Shown: positions 46,288 through 59,600 of the stretch, piece by piece | Position numbering within the stretch: position 1 is the stretch's first letter | Layout: each line of letters starts with the position of its first letter | NCBI GenBank assembly: GCA_963281255.1 | Contig: OY725491.1 | Location: 2,356,001-2,420,000, forward strand | Length of the DNA stretch: 64,000 nucleotides | Direction: 5' to 3' | Source of the DNA: Aphrocallistes beatrix | Taxonomy: Eukaryota; Porifera; Hexactinellida; Sceptrulophora; Aphrocallistidae | Program-made: the position numbers and the translations under genes | Notes under the pieces: model-generated | The model's database searches: none | Told to the model about the DNA's origin: nothing | Seen by the model: the letters and a program-made list of their open reading frames with translations, nothing else

Positions 46288-47026
46288 CAAGCGCGCTTCG
46301 CTTGCTTGCGCTGCGCGGCTGGCGGACACTGTGTGTCCGCCGGAGGCTCCCTTCGGTCGCCTGGAGGTGACATTGGTTAATTATAAGGGAGATATAATCT
46401 CTAAATAGGGTCGACTCCGCTTAATAGGGTCACATCGGTCAGAGGACATTTTGCCCCGATTAAGCGGAGAACCCTATTAACCGAAAATATTTTGTATTAG
46501 CTTCTATTTGTGAGAGCTATTCCGGTCCTGCCAAAAGTGGCCCGATTAAGCGGTGGACCCGATTAAACAGTGGCCCTAATAAGCGGAGTCGACTGTATGT
46601 CTATCTTAGTTTTAAAATCGATATCACTCGAAAAATCACCAAATTTGTCAATTTTAAAATTTTGATGAGTAATGATGACGTCATAACAAAGTGATGAGTC
46701 ATCATTTTTTGATGATAGTTGCATCATATGTGAGGCGTGTTAGTATACAGATTCTATTAAAATTTCACCCTTCTATCTCCTATAATGGCTGAGTTATGCT
46801 CGAATTACTGTATTGCTTAACTTTTAAAAATGTGACAATGACGTCATAATTCCATGATGAGCCGACATTTTGGTCTGAGCTCAGAACTTACTGGAGCCAT
46901 AGCCAAAAGACTCCCACATGCCAAAAATCAGCTTTCTGTGCCTGGCAGTTTCTTCAATCAATTCGTTACAGATAGATATATAGATATATATACACACAAA
47001 CATTAATCGAGTTTTAATAATAAGGA
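46288..47026 (-). mobile_element. Helitron-like family A copy inside a MITE, itself holding a MITE
   Basis: Reversed copy, CAAGCGCG end at 46288 and TAAGGA end at 47026, inserted between A and T of the host MITE with no duplication. Contains its own pogo-type MITE at 46408-46595 (TA-flanked). Confidence 0.75.
46408..46595. mobile_element. pogo-type MITE, innermost copy
   Basis: 188 bp, left end changed to GGGTCGACTCCGC, right end GCGGAGTCGACTG, TA on both sides. Confidence 0.75.
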
Positions 47027-47249
47027 TGTGTGAGTGCTTTTCTGGTCCTAACAAAAGTGACCCGATTAAGTGGAGTCGACTGTATATATTGTAGACCTGT
47101 TGCATAGAATTTCCAGATGTATTATGAAACCATTGATTCATCTTTGATGTAGAATTCTCAGACATTCTATTTTCTATTTTCCTGAGGCTTATAATTCTGT
47201 AATGTTTTTTGAGCTATTTAGTAGGCAAATATCAATTTCATAATGTTTA

Positions 47250-47545
47250 TAAAATCGGGACGCAGCGTTGAATTTCGCTGGACATGGCGGGATGCAATAG
47301 AAAAGTATTATACATAGAATTTAACAAAAAACAGGACATATTGGGGGAATTTCATGTAAAAGCAGGACACTCGTGAAAATTAGCTAAATAGAAGAGTGAA
47401 AAACGCGGGACGTCCCGCCAAAAACGGGACATTTCGCATGATGTTATTAGCAACTAATTTTAAGTCTTATTAGCAACTTCGCTTATTAGCAACTTTTTGG
47501 TGAACAAAACCCGAGTTGCTAATAATATGCGAATTCCACTGGATA
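47250..47545. repeat. Two dispersed repeat fragments
   Basis: 47250-47440 (GGGACGCAGCGTTGAATTTC, GCGGGACGTCCCGCCAA) matches 59930-60080. 47430-47540 (TTATTAGCAACT units, GAATTCCACTGGA) matches the MITE at 52886-53036. Confidence 0.6.
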
Positions 47546-47679
47546 TAATATTGCGTGAGTTAGATAGCATCCTCTTGAGAAATCACAAATCCATATGCCT
47601 CATGAATTCGCAGTTAGAGTTGTACTTGAGTTTATATATGATACTTTTGATACTATTTAAATTGCTTACTTTTTATTAG

Positions 47680-50600
47680 ATGGAGAAAGATCCTCAAAGT
47701 TTAAAACACCTTTTGTTATCTGATGGTGAACAAACCCCGATCGATGCCATTCCAATGTCTACAATCACCAAAGCTGAATCTGCCTTCGAAAAACTTTGTT
47801 TTACGAATAATGAAGCGGGCGATAAGCAGTTGGCAATTTGTATGGAAGATATGGTTCCTTCTTCTGAAGGGAAAGAAGTCTCTGTGAAGATGCTAGAGGA
47901 TGGAGAAGTTAGAAAGCTCCCATTAGAAGAAGTTAAGGTAATGCCATTTTGTATTGATTTAAACGAAATAATGCTTTGTGCTCATTTTGTGTGCAGTTTT
48001 CGGTTTGCTTAACTTTCTTTCGATATTCTAATATATTCCTCTAATTTCGCATTTTTGTGTGCTTCCTATGCTAGTATCATATAGGACAGGGTTTCTTAAC
48101 GTTATGCTTCGATGCCCCATGGGGGTATCGAGATTCATTTTAGGGGGTATCCAATCAGCTGGTAAAACTAAAATGTACTTGATTATTTGAAATAATAATT
48201 ACGCCTTATAATATTTTGTTTTGAATGATTAATTTTTTGGGGGTATCGAGTGAGCCGCAGCAGAGCTTTGGGGGTATCGAGGTCTGAAAAGTTGGAAGCA
48301 CACTCCCATCCCGTCTGTGAGGGATTTTAAAATGTTAAATAAAATCGAAGACCGCAGACTATTTTTAAGAAGAATATTTTCAATATTTCAAGTGTAAATT
48401 ATTAAAGCATTTTTCTCATAATTTTGCCATATTGTGAACGGAAAGTGTGGTCAATTATGATTTGTAACGATCTTACGCGTCGGCAGTCTTCAAGACGCTA
48501 GCAATATGGATTGTGTTATAATATCGCTTCTTAAACTTTGTTGTTAACAGAAATGTAGTAAGTCATTTTCTTAAAATACTACGTCTATCTCAACTGGGGA
48601 AATAATGCCTCATTATGAGCAATATTTTTTCCAACTGCATGCACTTTGAGAGAGCTCAGACATTTAACATTATCTTTGTCAACACGATGATACAAGCGCA
48701 TCGTCTTTTGATTCCCCATTCTACCTTGTAAACTCGCTTAATCCATTTGATTTCATATTTCATTAGAGATTTCTCGAATTCTCTTGCCATCTGTTCTCTT
48801 GAGATAGTTAGTGATTTGTTTTAAATATTTTTCCTTTTAAGCTCTTCTTTCAGATTTTAAAGCGTCAGAGTATTTCCTTTCTTGAAGTACTTAAGCTTTG
48901 GTTACAATCATATTCTGAAGTTCTATGTAAATTCTTTTCCGTGCCCAAAACCACTATCGACTTCTTATCCAGGAACAAGGATTACGTCAAAAGTTTTCGG
49001 GAGAAAAAGAGGCGAGGAGCAAATGCAGAAAGAGAGAGAGAAGTGGAAAAGACCCGAAGTAGATGAAGCCTTAAATCATTGCTTCAAAATTGTCCTTCAT
49101 AAAGGTGTAAGAATTAGCGGATTGGTATTGAAGACCAAAGCAGGAGGAATTCGCAGACAATTTAGGCAGATCTGACATTATTGCAACGGAAGGATACCAG
49201 ATCAATCTAAGCATGTTCAAGGGGAGGAGGCTAGTGCAGACTTTGAGGGAGCAGAAAACTGGAAATTAACAGTACTCCCTGAGCTTTTAAGGGAATATGA
49301 TCCCTGCGGCTTGTAAGTTCTGTCCCAAGCTTTATTAGGTATAAAATTTCTTAAACTCAAACAATCTTAGTTATTATGGTCTTTAGATATTGTAATTCGA
49401 ATACAGTACACCCTCGCTAATCCGAACAGCTCTGTTCCAATCATCGAAAAAATCGTTCGGATTAGTGAATTTGTTCCGATTAGTGAAATAACACTAATTC
49501 AATGGGTCATTAATTATAATAAATTTGCATTGTTAGAATATCAAGGATATTATTCGCTATGATTGCTTATTTAACAAGGTTTCTCAATCTTATTGATAGA
49601 TTTAAGTTTATAAACGTTTATTAAAAGCATAGAGGTGAATACAATTATATTTTGGGTGTTCGGATTTTAAGAATGAAGTGTTCGGATTAGCGAGGGTTCG
49701 GATTGGCGAGGTTCGGACTATCGAGGGTGTACTGTATTTTCAATGATTTTAAAAGATTTTTCGATTCTATGACTGACGAAATATGTTTTGTATGGTGAGT
49801 TTTGAGAAAAAAAATGTGTCCTGGCACGCAGCGAAAATCTTGAATCAGGGCCCACTGCTTTTCAAGTTATCTTCCCAGAGTCTTCAAATCCTAGGAAAAA
49901 TTAGCTCACACATTTTCCTCGAAAACTATAAATGTGTAGAAATATAGAATGTTTAGATCAGTATATATTGAGAACCTTTTGGATCAGATTTTTGGTGTGT
50001 GAAAAAAGTAGCAAGATGGCAATGGAGCGTGTTACAGTCCTGTTGTGTGTAAATGCGTCTGGGAGTGACAAACTAAAGCCCTTTTTCCCACAATAGAGGG
50101 TAATGGTCGAATTCCATCTCCACCCAAAAGATGCCCCAGAAACTCGATTTTCTTATACCCGAAGTGGCATTTATCACGTCTTAGCTGGAGGTTCTCCTTC
50201 CGATAACAATCTAGGGTTCGTTTGAGATCTTGAAGATGGTCATCGAAAGTAGAAGAGTGAGTAAGCGTGTCGTCTATATATGGCAACGAGCAGGGAACTT
50301 CCTTTAGGGCCTGATCTATCAAACGCTGGTAGGTCGAGGGTGCGTTACAAAGACCAAATGGCATTACAAGGAACTCGTATTGTCCTCTGGGAGTGACAAA
50401 TGCAGTTTTTTCGACGTCGTTTCCGTTAATTGGTATACTCCAATATGCGCTGGCACCATCCAATGCGGAGTAGAACTGACTGCCCACCAGCTTGTCTAGG
50501 ATGTCACGTATGTCTGGCAGTGGGTAAGAATCCTTCTTTGTACAGTCATTAAGTGCCCGAAATTCTACAACGAAACGCTTTGCACCGTCCTTCTTTTCGA

Positions 50601-53600
50601 CCAAAATAACCCGACTCGCCCATGGAGAATTTGATTGCCGGATTATTCCATTTGCGAGCATCTGATCCACTTGCCTTTCAATCTCCTGCTCAGTCAATGG
50701 GTCAACTCTGTTATATTTCGCTTTGACAGGTCTTGACCTCCCTGTTTCGATGATATGTTCAGCCATATGTGTGACTTTGGGGCTTTTGGGATTCACTGCA
50801 AAGACATCAGAATACTCCATCAAAATATTTAAGATAGCCTGATGTTGTTTGTAGTCCAATTCTGAGTTTATGTCCCAGGTATGCTGACGTTCTCTGGATG
50901 ATTCTTCCAAAGCCACACTGTTCACAACTATCACGCGCGACAAAATCTGTCCCCCATGCAATGAGGCCTCAGTAGGGAGCCAATAATGACCGAGACGAAC
51001 CCTATAATTTGCCCAGTCAAATTCTGTCGAATTGAATTGAGATAAGAAATCTCTCCCAAAAATTATGGTGGATTCGGTAGAGTCCAGAACCAGAAACTTG
51101 TGATTAATTCGTTTATCCTGACCAATATCAACCTTTAGTTGGGCTGTTCCCAAAGTCACAACTGGAGTTGCTCCTACACCATGAATGCGACCTGGAGAAG
51201 CAGTAAGAATTTCTCCAAGGGATGCCAGAGTTCCTCTGTCCACTATACTAGGTTGTGCACCTGTGTCTATCATTGCCAAGAAAGGAGAATCATTCAATGT
51301 AATTTGCACTACCACTGCGGATTCGCTAATAGCTTGGGATTGGTCTTTGGAATCAACGATCATTACTTTATGTCTAGCTCTGCAGTCACGACGATCATGG
51401 CCTCTCCTTCCACATTGCTGACAAAACTGTTCAGGGCAGTTGCGAGCGAAATGTCCTTCCGTACCACAAATGAAACAGCCTGTTTTTCGACTTGTCCAGA
51501 CACTCGAGTTTCTAGCGCCTCGAGGTTGTCGATTCCACTTTCTTCCGCCCTGATATCGGACTGCATTCACTCGTTCATTGATAGGTTCTGCACATTGCTC
51601 ACGAGATTTTCCCCCAACGTATTCCTCATGAATTTCAACCGGTAATTCACCAAGCCCCTTTTCGCTCACTTTGTCCGCTGTCCCCTCGTCAAGTACTTTA
51701 CACACTCGAAAAATCCATATTCCCCTTGTCCAAAGCAATACCCCTTTCTGTTAGAGTCTCACGCACATACTCAACAAACGCGCGGGCTTGTCTTGAATCA
51801 ATTTCTTCCTTCGTTGCCAGCCATTCCTTAATAGGTGCTTGGACTGGAGTTGGTAGCTGGGCTATTAGAAGGGTACACACCATTCTCAAGGGAGCTTGAG
51901 CTCGTTCGTCGTCCACTTTCAACTGATAGAAGTAATCATCAACAAGTACCCCCGGTTCCCAGTCTTGACGACAGAGTGCAACCATGGCGCGGGTCCGATC
52001 GATCGGTGGGTCCAGTACTCTTAGTATCTCGAAAGCTTCATTCAATGTTGTCGCTTCTTTAACTACTTCGAGTACAACTTCTCGTTCAGCAGGTCTTCTA
52101 CAGACATATGCTGGAAGAATACTAATCGCGAACTTCTCCCCTCCGTCTTGAGTCAATAATGACACAACTGCAGCTCTGAAGAAATGTTCCCATTCGGTGA
52201 TTGTCTGATCCTTGAGGAGAGGTGGTATATTCAAATTACTAAAGCCGGTTGCAATCCAGGAGTTAAGAGTTTTTGTAACTTATGTGAAATAGTAAGGAAT
52301 ATCAACGAGACAATAATATAGTTAACTAGATAGCAAGTTACAAAAACTGGATTAACGTTGGTAACCTAAGCTATATACTAAATACTAATGCCTACTATAT
52401 GACTACTTAGGTGAAATTACTATTGCGACTCATAATTACATGACACAATATTCCAACAATGGGTTAGGGATTGCGGCTGGCGGACACAGTGTCCGCCAGC
52501 CGCGCAGCGCAAACAAGCGAAGCGCGCTTGTGGACATATACTAATTAGGACAAGTTTCATGATGATGTGTCAAATCTTACGGCAGAATAGAATTATTAAC
52601 TTTCTAAAAAATGCACAATACCCTTCATAGCAGTCTTCTTTTATATGACATCGAGTCTACTCGGGAAGCACTTTGTCACAATATAGTAGTAGTGGACATT
52701 TTAAGAGAAAATTCTCACTTTTAGATAAATGCGTTTCTGCTTCAGATAAACCCTTGCTAACCACGATCTCTTCTTAGCGGACTCTTAAACTTATCGATTG
52801 CCTAAATATCGATCGATTTGGATTGGATTGGATTGGCATCTCTGATCAGATGATTTGACGTATCTAATCTGTAATAGTTAATATTCAGTGGAATTCACTT
52901 ATTAGCAACTGCATTTTTAGCAATATTGCGCTATTAGCAACTAATTTTCAGGTCCCAGGTGAAGATTTTATGTTAATTCTGTTCCCTTATTAGCAACCAT
53001 TTTATGAGCAAAACTGCTAATAAGTGAATTCCACTGTAATTTCAATTGAAATGATTATTATCTCATGGATAAAGAAAGCTAAAATAAAACTTATGATTGA
53101 TATAATATAACTTCATAGTTCTGACATACGTATGTTGAAGGATACTTTTTCCTGGGGCTATAAATTTTAAAAGCTCGTTTTGATGAAGTTCGTGGATATT
53201 CGTTTACTCTATCACTAGACACCATATAATATTAAATCTAACTAGTTCCGTACAGGGTTGGCAGGTTTTGTCCATGTGGTAAAAACCGTCCTGTCCAAAA
53301 CCTCCTGGCTGGACAAAACTGGTCAAAACTGGTCAAAACCTAATTATTGTACTAAAGCATGCTACTTCTTACTTGTATATTTTAATAAGATGTATATAAA
53401 TATGCTGAATACATAATTGTTGAAGAATATACACTGCCCTACCAAAAGTATTCGTACACCCTAATAATTCCCATACAAATTGTATAAATCGTATCTATTT
53501 TGGGAGTCAATATTAATAAATCAGTAATAGTTCGACTAAATTTGGCTTAAAATTCAAATTCTACACACTCGATTTACTCATTTTATAGTCTTTCAACTCA

Positions 53601-56600
53601 ATTACTCTATTTTAAAGCTAAAATATTTCAACCCGTGACACCTAGTGCCACTAACGCCATCATATATAGTGGCATCAATTTATGGTATGTGGCACAATTA
53701 AGTAAATGTTCAAATATTTATGTTGGAAATAGAGTAATTGAGTTGAAAGACTATACTCGTACAATGAGTAAATCGAGTGTGTAGAATATGAATTTTAAGC
53801 CAAATTTAGTCAAACTGTTACTGATTTATTAATATTGACTCCCAAAATAGATATGATTTATACAATTTGTATGGGCATTATTGGGGTGTACGAATACTTT
53901 TGATAGGGCAGTGTATGTAGAAAGAAAAAATTTCCGCACTGAATCAATGGGCCTTCCTCCTTCCTCCTTCCTCCTTCCTCCTTCCTCCTTCCTCCTTCCT
54001 CCTTCCTCCTTCCTCCTTCCTCCTTCCTCCTCGCCATTTCAAATTGGTCAATTCAAGTAAGATAAACAATCTGCACGGATAGTATTCAATTTAAATAATA
54101 TCACAAATGCTTTCGATAATTATATTCCCGTAGAAGGAACATATGTATGTAAACTTTATTAGAATTTAATTGACTGAAACCACACATTGTATCACTTGAC
54201 TGTTCCATTTTAACCGGTTTCAATAGCATATTACCAACTCAAAATAAGATATCTTGACAAGTTATATACGTTTTCAGTTTCTTATTATCCAAGGATATAG
54301 TAGTATTGACCAGTATTGACTGGTATTGACCAGTTTTGACCGGTAAAAACCGGGTTTTTCCCACTGTCCGTCCAAAACCAGTTTTGGACAGGACAAAACC
54401 CAACCCTGGTTCCGTATAGTAATTCCGATTTCGGTGTAAAAACAAATATTTTTCTCTCTAGATATTTACTAATCTGGCTGCGGAAGAGTTAGAGGAAGAT
54501 TTGTAAGTTTTTGTGTATTCTATTGATTTATTTTTAAATAATTTTACGATTTGGATCAAATTAGTATATGAATACTTACTAACAAGACCTGACTGCTTTT
54601 TATTTGAAAAGTCATAGATACCATTAAAAAACATTTAAAGAATACTCTACGGTTTGGATTATGCAAGAAAGTGAAAAATATCAATGAAAAACACTGGAAC
54701 TAAAAAATAATGACGCTTTGGTTGTGTATTGGACGAGAGAAAGCTATTAAGATAGGAAATAGTTGGAACCTCGTACCACATTGTGAATTCTATGGATTCT
54801 TTACCTAAAAGTTTCAATGATGTTATATCATAAGACGTTTTATTGTACAAAATCGTTAATAATTATGTAATTTTTGCCAATTGAAATGAGATGTGAACAT
54901 CAAAACTGAGGCAATAGCTCACATTTTCGAAGGCTCTAAGTGTAAGGTATAGTCTGTATTTGATGTCATATGCAATAATAACTTTCAAGGTTTGATCGAC
55001 TGAATAGATACAGTGAATATTATTAATTTCTCCAGTGCCTTGAAACATTTTTTTTCATTTAGATTGGATATTGTAACACGATTGGTTAGCGTTAACGATT
55101 CAAATGCTTTGAGTTTGGCTTTGAAACAGAAAATAATCGATTTGGAGTCCCCACTCCCAGATGCAAATGGAGATACTTTGATACATCTTACCGCAAGGAC
55201 TGGTACAACTGAATGTTTGAAATATCTACTTTATGATGTTTCCGAAACATTTCCATATACTTTAAAGAATGATGACGATTACTCTATATTGCATTCTGCA
55301 ATAAAGGGGGTGACTGAAGAGAATGTAGAGATTATACTTGATCTGGTAAACAAATGTGAAGATGAAACAGGGGAAGGAGAGATAGCTGGATCTACAGAAA
55401 AATTTCTGAACTCACAGACTTCAAAAGGTTTGATTTAAAATATTTCTTGTGTGATACCTATACTATTATGATCATATATCCTATATAGCGTACGTAATTG
55501 TACTGTTGTATGACAGTTTTACTACCTTTATTACAGATACCATGGATGAACACATACTATGACAGATTTATTACCCATTGCAATTATATCATAGTTCAAA
55601 TTATTCAATTGACTCGCCATTCCACTCAATGACTTGTTTGGGTTAGGTGTTTCATTTTGACAGTTATACACAGTTGACTAAAATTTGAATTATCATAGCA
55701 CATGACACAACTTTTTGATGCAAAACATATTTTATTAACAGTGGAATGAATAGGTTATCCCAAACAAGTCATTGTGTGGAATGGCGAGTCAATTGAATAA
55801 TTTGAACTATGATATAATCGCTATGGTAGTAAATCTGTCATAGTATGTGTTCATCCATGGTATCAGTAATAAAGGTAGTAAAACTGTCATGCAACTGTAC
55901 TATACTATAAGTGCACAGTTCTAAATAAGTGTAGGTGTCCTGCCGGCCGTAATTCTTCCCATAGCAAGGGTTTTAGAGATAAGACTATAGATTTTTGTGA
56001 AGATAAAACAGGATACGTTAACTTGCACCTAACCCTAATCTGCAAAATCATCGTGATTACGCAGCATTTTGTGATCTTATTTTGCTTATAAGTGGAAAAT
56101 ATTCAACGAAGATAGCGATCTCATCTAAAACCTATTCAGTCCCTAATCAGTCCAACATTTTCCCGCTTTGTTATATGCGGTTAAAACCAGAGTTGGGTTC
56201 AAGTACAATTTTGTGAGTACTTGTACTTGTACTTAAGTATTTTGCTAAAATACTAAAAATTTCAAGTACTTCCATTGTACACTGGCCACATCAAAGGTAA
56301 CTTGCATATTCTTGCCGAATATTAATAAGTTAAGTAATGAATAGTATAGTCTAATAATTGAACCATGGAACGTACCTAGTAAGTGGTGACAATGACGTCA
56401 TAATTCCATGATGAGTCGACATTTTCTTCTGAGCTCAGAACTTAGTGGAGCTATAGCCAAAAGACTCCCGCATGCCAAAAATCAGCTTTCTGCGCCTGGC
56501 AGTTTCTTCAATCAATTCGTTATATATATATATACAAGCACGCTTCGCTTGCTTGCGCTGCGCGGCTTTTTTGTATAGAAAAGGTGCGAAAAATTGCTTT

Positions 56601-59600
56601 CCATTTTTTTTGCAGAGATGTGAAAATTTCGCTTAGATCTTAGAACTTAATCGTAGGCATATCATTTGACACCTACATGCCAATTTTCACACCTCTATGA
56701 CTTCCCAATTCTTCAATCAATTCGGACAAACACACAAAAAAAAAAATCCTAGCATTTTAATATATAAGATATATCGGACACCTATATAAACGGACGTGAC
56801 ACTCTCATATCACGGCAAAATACTAATGGGCCTAATTCGATCTACCATAACTTCTGTTCTACTTGGAATTTCTGCATAGCCTTGGCGTCTAAAAGCAATG
56901 AAATCTTTCAAAATATTATTATACAAGTACGCTTCGCTTGCTTGCGCTGCGCGGCTTGCGGACACTGCGTGTCCACAGAGTCACCCTGCGAGTGCCTGGA
57001 GTTACTCAATCTAACATATTTGGGGATTGGAAGCTAGTCTCTAGCCTATTTTTGTAATTTGTTAACTGTATGTATCTATTGTAAACAAAAGTGAACAAAT
57101 AATTTATCATATCGATCTGAAAATATGATATTCGAAATCTACACCCCTAAAACCCCATATCAACCGTTGGAAGCTAGTTTCTAGCATATGTTTTAGATTT
57201 GTTTACTTTATGTATCTATTGTGAACAAAAGTAAACAAATTGATCATCAAATTTACTCTAAAATATGATATTCGAAATCTACACCCCTGAAAACCCCATG
57301 TCAACCGTTGAAAGCAAGTTTCTAGCATATTTTTGAGATTTATTTACTTTATGTATCTAATGTAAACAAAAGTGAACAAATAATTTATCATATCGATCTG
57401 AAAATATGATATTCGAAATCTACACCCCTAAAACCCCATATCAACCGTTGGAAGCTAGTTTCTAGCATATTTTTGAGATTTGTTTACTTTATGTATCTAT
57501 TGTGAACAAAAGTAAACAAATTGATCATCAAATTTACTCTAAAATATGATATTCGAAATCTACACCCCTGAAAACCCCATGTCAACCGTTGAAAGCAAGT
57601 TTCTAGCATATTTTTGAGATTTATTTACTTTATGTATCTAATGTAAACAAAAGTAAACAAATAATTTATCATATAGATCTGAAAATATGATATTCGAAAT
57701 CTACACCCCTAAAAACCCCATGTCACCCGTTGGAAGCTAGTCTCTAGCATTATTTTAAAAATTCATCAAATGGTGTGAAAATATGTATATAAAGGTGTGA
57801 AAATATGCAGATAATCTTTTTTATTGCCAAATACTATAATACATTTAAGATATCAAACATAAGTTGTGGCTTTGAAATATTAATAACAATGACGATCTAT
57901 TGTAGTGTCGTACAATGGTTTCTATTGTGATAGTGTAGTCATTTATTTTGTATAGAAAAGGTGTGAAAAATTGTTTTCCATTTTTTTTGCAGAGGTGTGA
58001 AAATTTCGCTTAGATCTTAGAACTTAATCCTAGATTCATCATTTGACACCTATATGCCAATTTTCGTATCTCTACGACTTGCCAATTCTTCAATCAATTC
58101 GGACAAACAAACAAACAAACAAGCAAACAAACAAACAAACAAACAAAAAAATCCTAGCATTTTAATATATAAGATGCTCTCCCATTTCCAGTTTGAGACC
58201 ATTCAACGTCAATTTCGGTTATTTTTGTAAATTTCAAAATTCGCCGATTTTTAGTGGATTGTGAACTTGTATATAATATGTTTCTTGGATGCACAATTGC
58301 ATATATTCACTTTTCCGGAGTTTCTAAGCATTGTAATTGTTGAATCCGAGTCGTAGGAATCCTAAAAATAATCAAATCATAGACTACTCAATACTATGGA
58401 CTGTCGACTCTCCTACTCGGGTATTTAAAATCGGGTCCATTGTTATTATTGATATCTCGTAATCCACTCAAGTTAGACATGAGAAATGTATTTTTGTTAA
58501 ATAGGAAGTCATATTTTTGGAATCCATTGGTCATGTTGGCTGACCTCAACTATGTGTGGAATCTGAGTTATGTGGTTTTCACACCTGTTTTTCACAGATT
58601 TAAGATACATTTTGTCGATATTCTGATTCATAAATTATATTGCACCATATCTCGGAAACCTTAAGATTTAATACAACAAAATGTATTGGAAGCTAATAGA
58701 AAGTAGCCTATTATCTATCGAATACAGTCAAATTTGAATGTATAGCTAAAACGGTTTTCAAGATATAGGCTCAAATGGTCAAAATGCGTTTCCATAGCAA
58801 CGATGGAATGTAACAACATTCCTTTAGAAAAGATCAATTTTTTCGAATCAACCCGTCCCCACCTTGATTATGTTTTAAAATCATACATTAATAACGCTTT
58901 AAAATGTGCTTAAAACAGGTCAGAATATCGCCACATAACTCACGAAAACCACATAACTCAGATTCCACACATAGTTGAGGTCAGCCAACATGACCAATGG
59001 ATTCCAAAAATATGACTTCCTATTTAACAATAATACATTTCTCATGTCTAACTTGAGTGGATTACGAGATATCAATAATAGTATTTACATTTTGATAAAC
59101 CCCAGGCCTGTCCTAGTCTGTATATATTATTTTCTTTTTCACTACATTTTATTAATTCATTTTACTTTGTGATTACATAACTAGGTAATACGGCTCTCCA
59201 CTTATGTGCTACCTTCAATAAAAAAGATTTAATTCGTCCTCTCCTGAAAGCTGGCGTCAAACTGAATATAACAGACAAGAGTGGAAGCAGCCTACTTCAT
59301 ATTGCTGCAACGAAAAACCTGATCGAGTTTTTTAAAATAATTGCTAATTATCACATCACTGATCGAGCAGATAAAGCTGATGCTAGGAGTAAGTATGAAC
59401 TACAATTCATTATTTAAAATGGGTAAATCTATCGAGGATTCCTCTGTATTCAGAAGGGTTGTTTGAATCAAATTACACTAATCATTGGTTACTTTCCGAT
59501 ATACAATCAATTCTATAGTGTGAACCTGTGAGGTGCTGTGATTGCTTAGCAACCTTCAACATTCCTTTTCTAATTACAAATTCGAACATATATATTACTA

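Larger units (their letters stand above)
46189..47082. mobile_element. pogo-type MITE split by a Helitron-like element
   Basis: Left part 46189-46287 and right part 47027-47082 together match the pogo-type MITE family, with TA at both outer borders. The 739-bp insert between them is a family-A Helitron-like copy, so the insertion boundaries can be read to the base. Confidence 0.78.
47938..54461 (+). other. Ankyrin gene intron 1, loaded with transposon remains
   Basis: 6.5-kb intron. In order: hAT-like MITE remains (48075-48330), a pogo/Tigger transposase relic (48880-49315), a mariner-type foldback with an inner MITE (49316-50020), an antisense Ty3-type relic (50032-52260), a solo GC-rich Helitron-like end (52475-52530), a 151-bp MITE (52886-53036), a 482-bp mariner-type MITE (53432-53913) and a TTCCTCC minisatellite. 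No other gene seen. Confidence 0.6.
56924..58174 (-). mobile_element. Helitron-like family B, long copy with internal tandem repeats
   Basis: 1,251 bp, reversed; 3' end CAAGTACGCTTCGC at 56924, 5' end complement at 58174, flanked by A and T. The extra length comes from five ~140-bp tandem units (57032-57733). An AAAC run (58102-58148) lies next to the 5' end. Confidence 0.72.
55428..59184 (+). other. Ankyrin gene intron 3, repeat-rich
   Basis: Holds a MITE with ~150-bp arms (about 55496-55650 against 55752-55908), a family-A fragment (56383-56534), two family-B Helitron-like copies (56535-56769, 56924-58174) and a foldback (58438-59085). No RNA gene or extra exon recognised. Confidence 0.6.

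Noticed and set aside
57032-57733. CRISPR-like array
   Set aside because: Units are ~140 bp, contiguous and nearly identical along their length, with no spacers; this is a tandem repeat in a eukaryotic element.
58440-59172. Pair of ~70-residue frames with mirrored sequence
   Set aside because: They are the two arms of one inverted repeat read in opposite directions.
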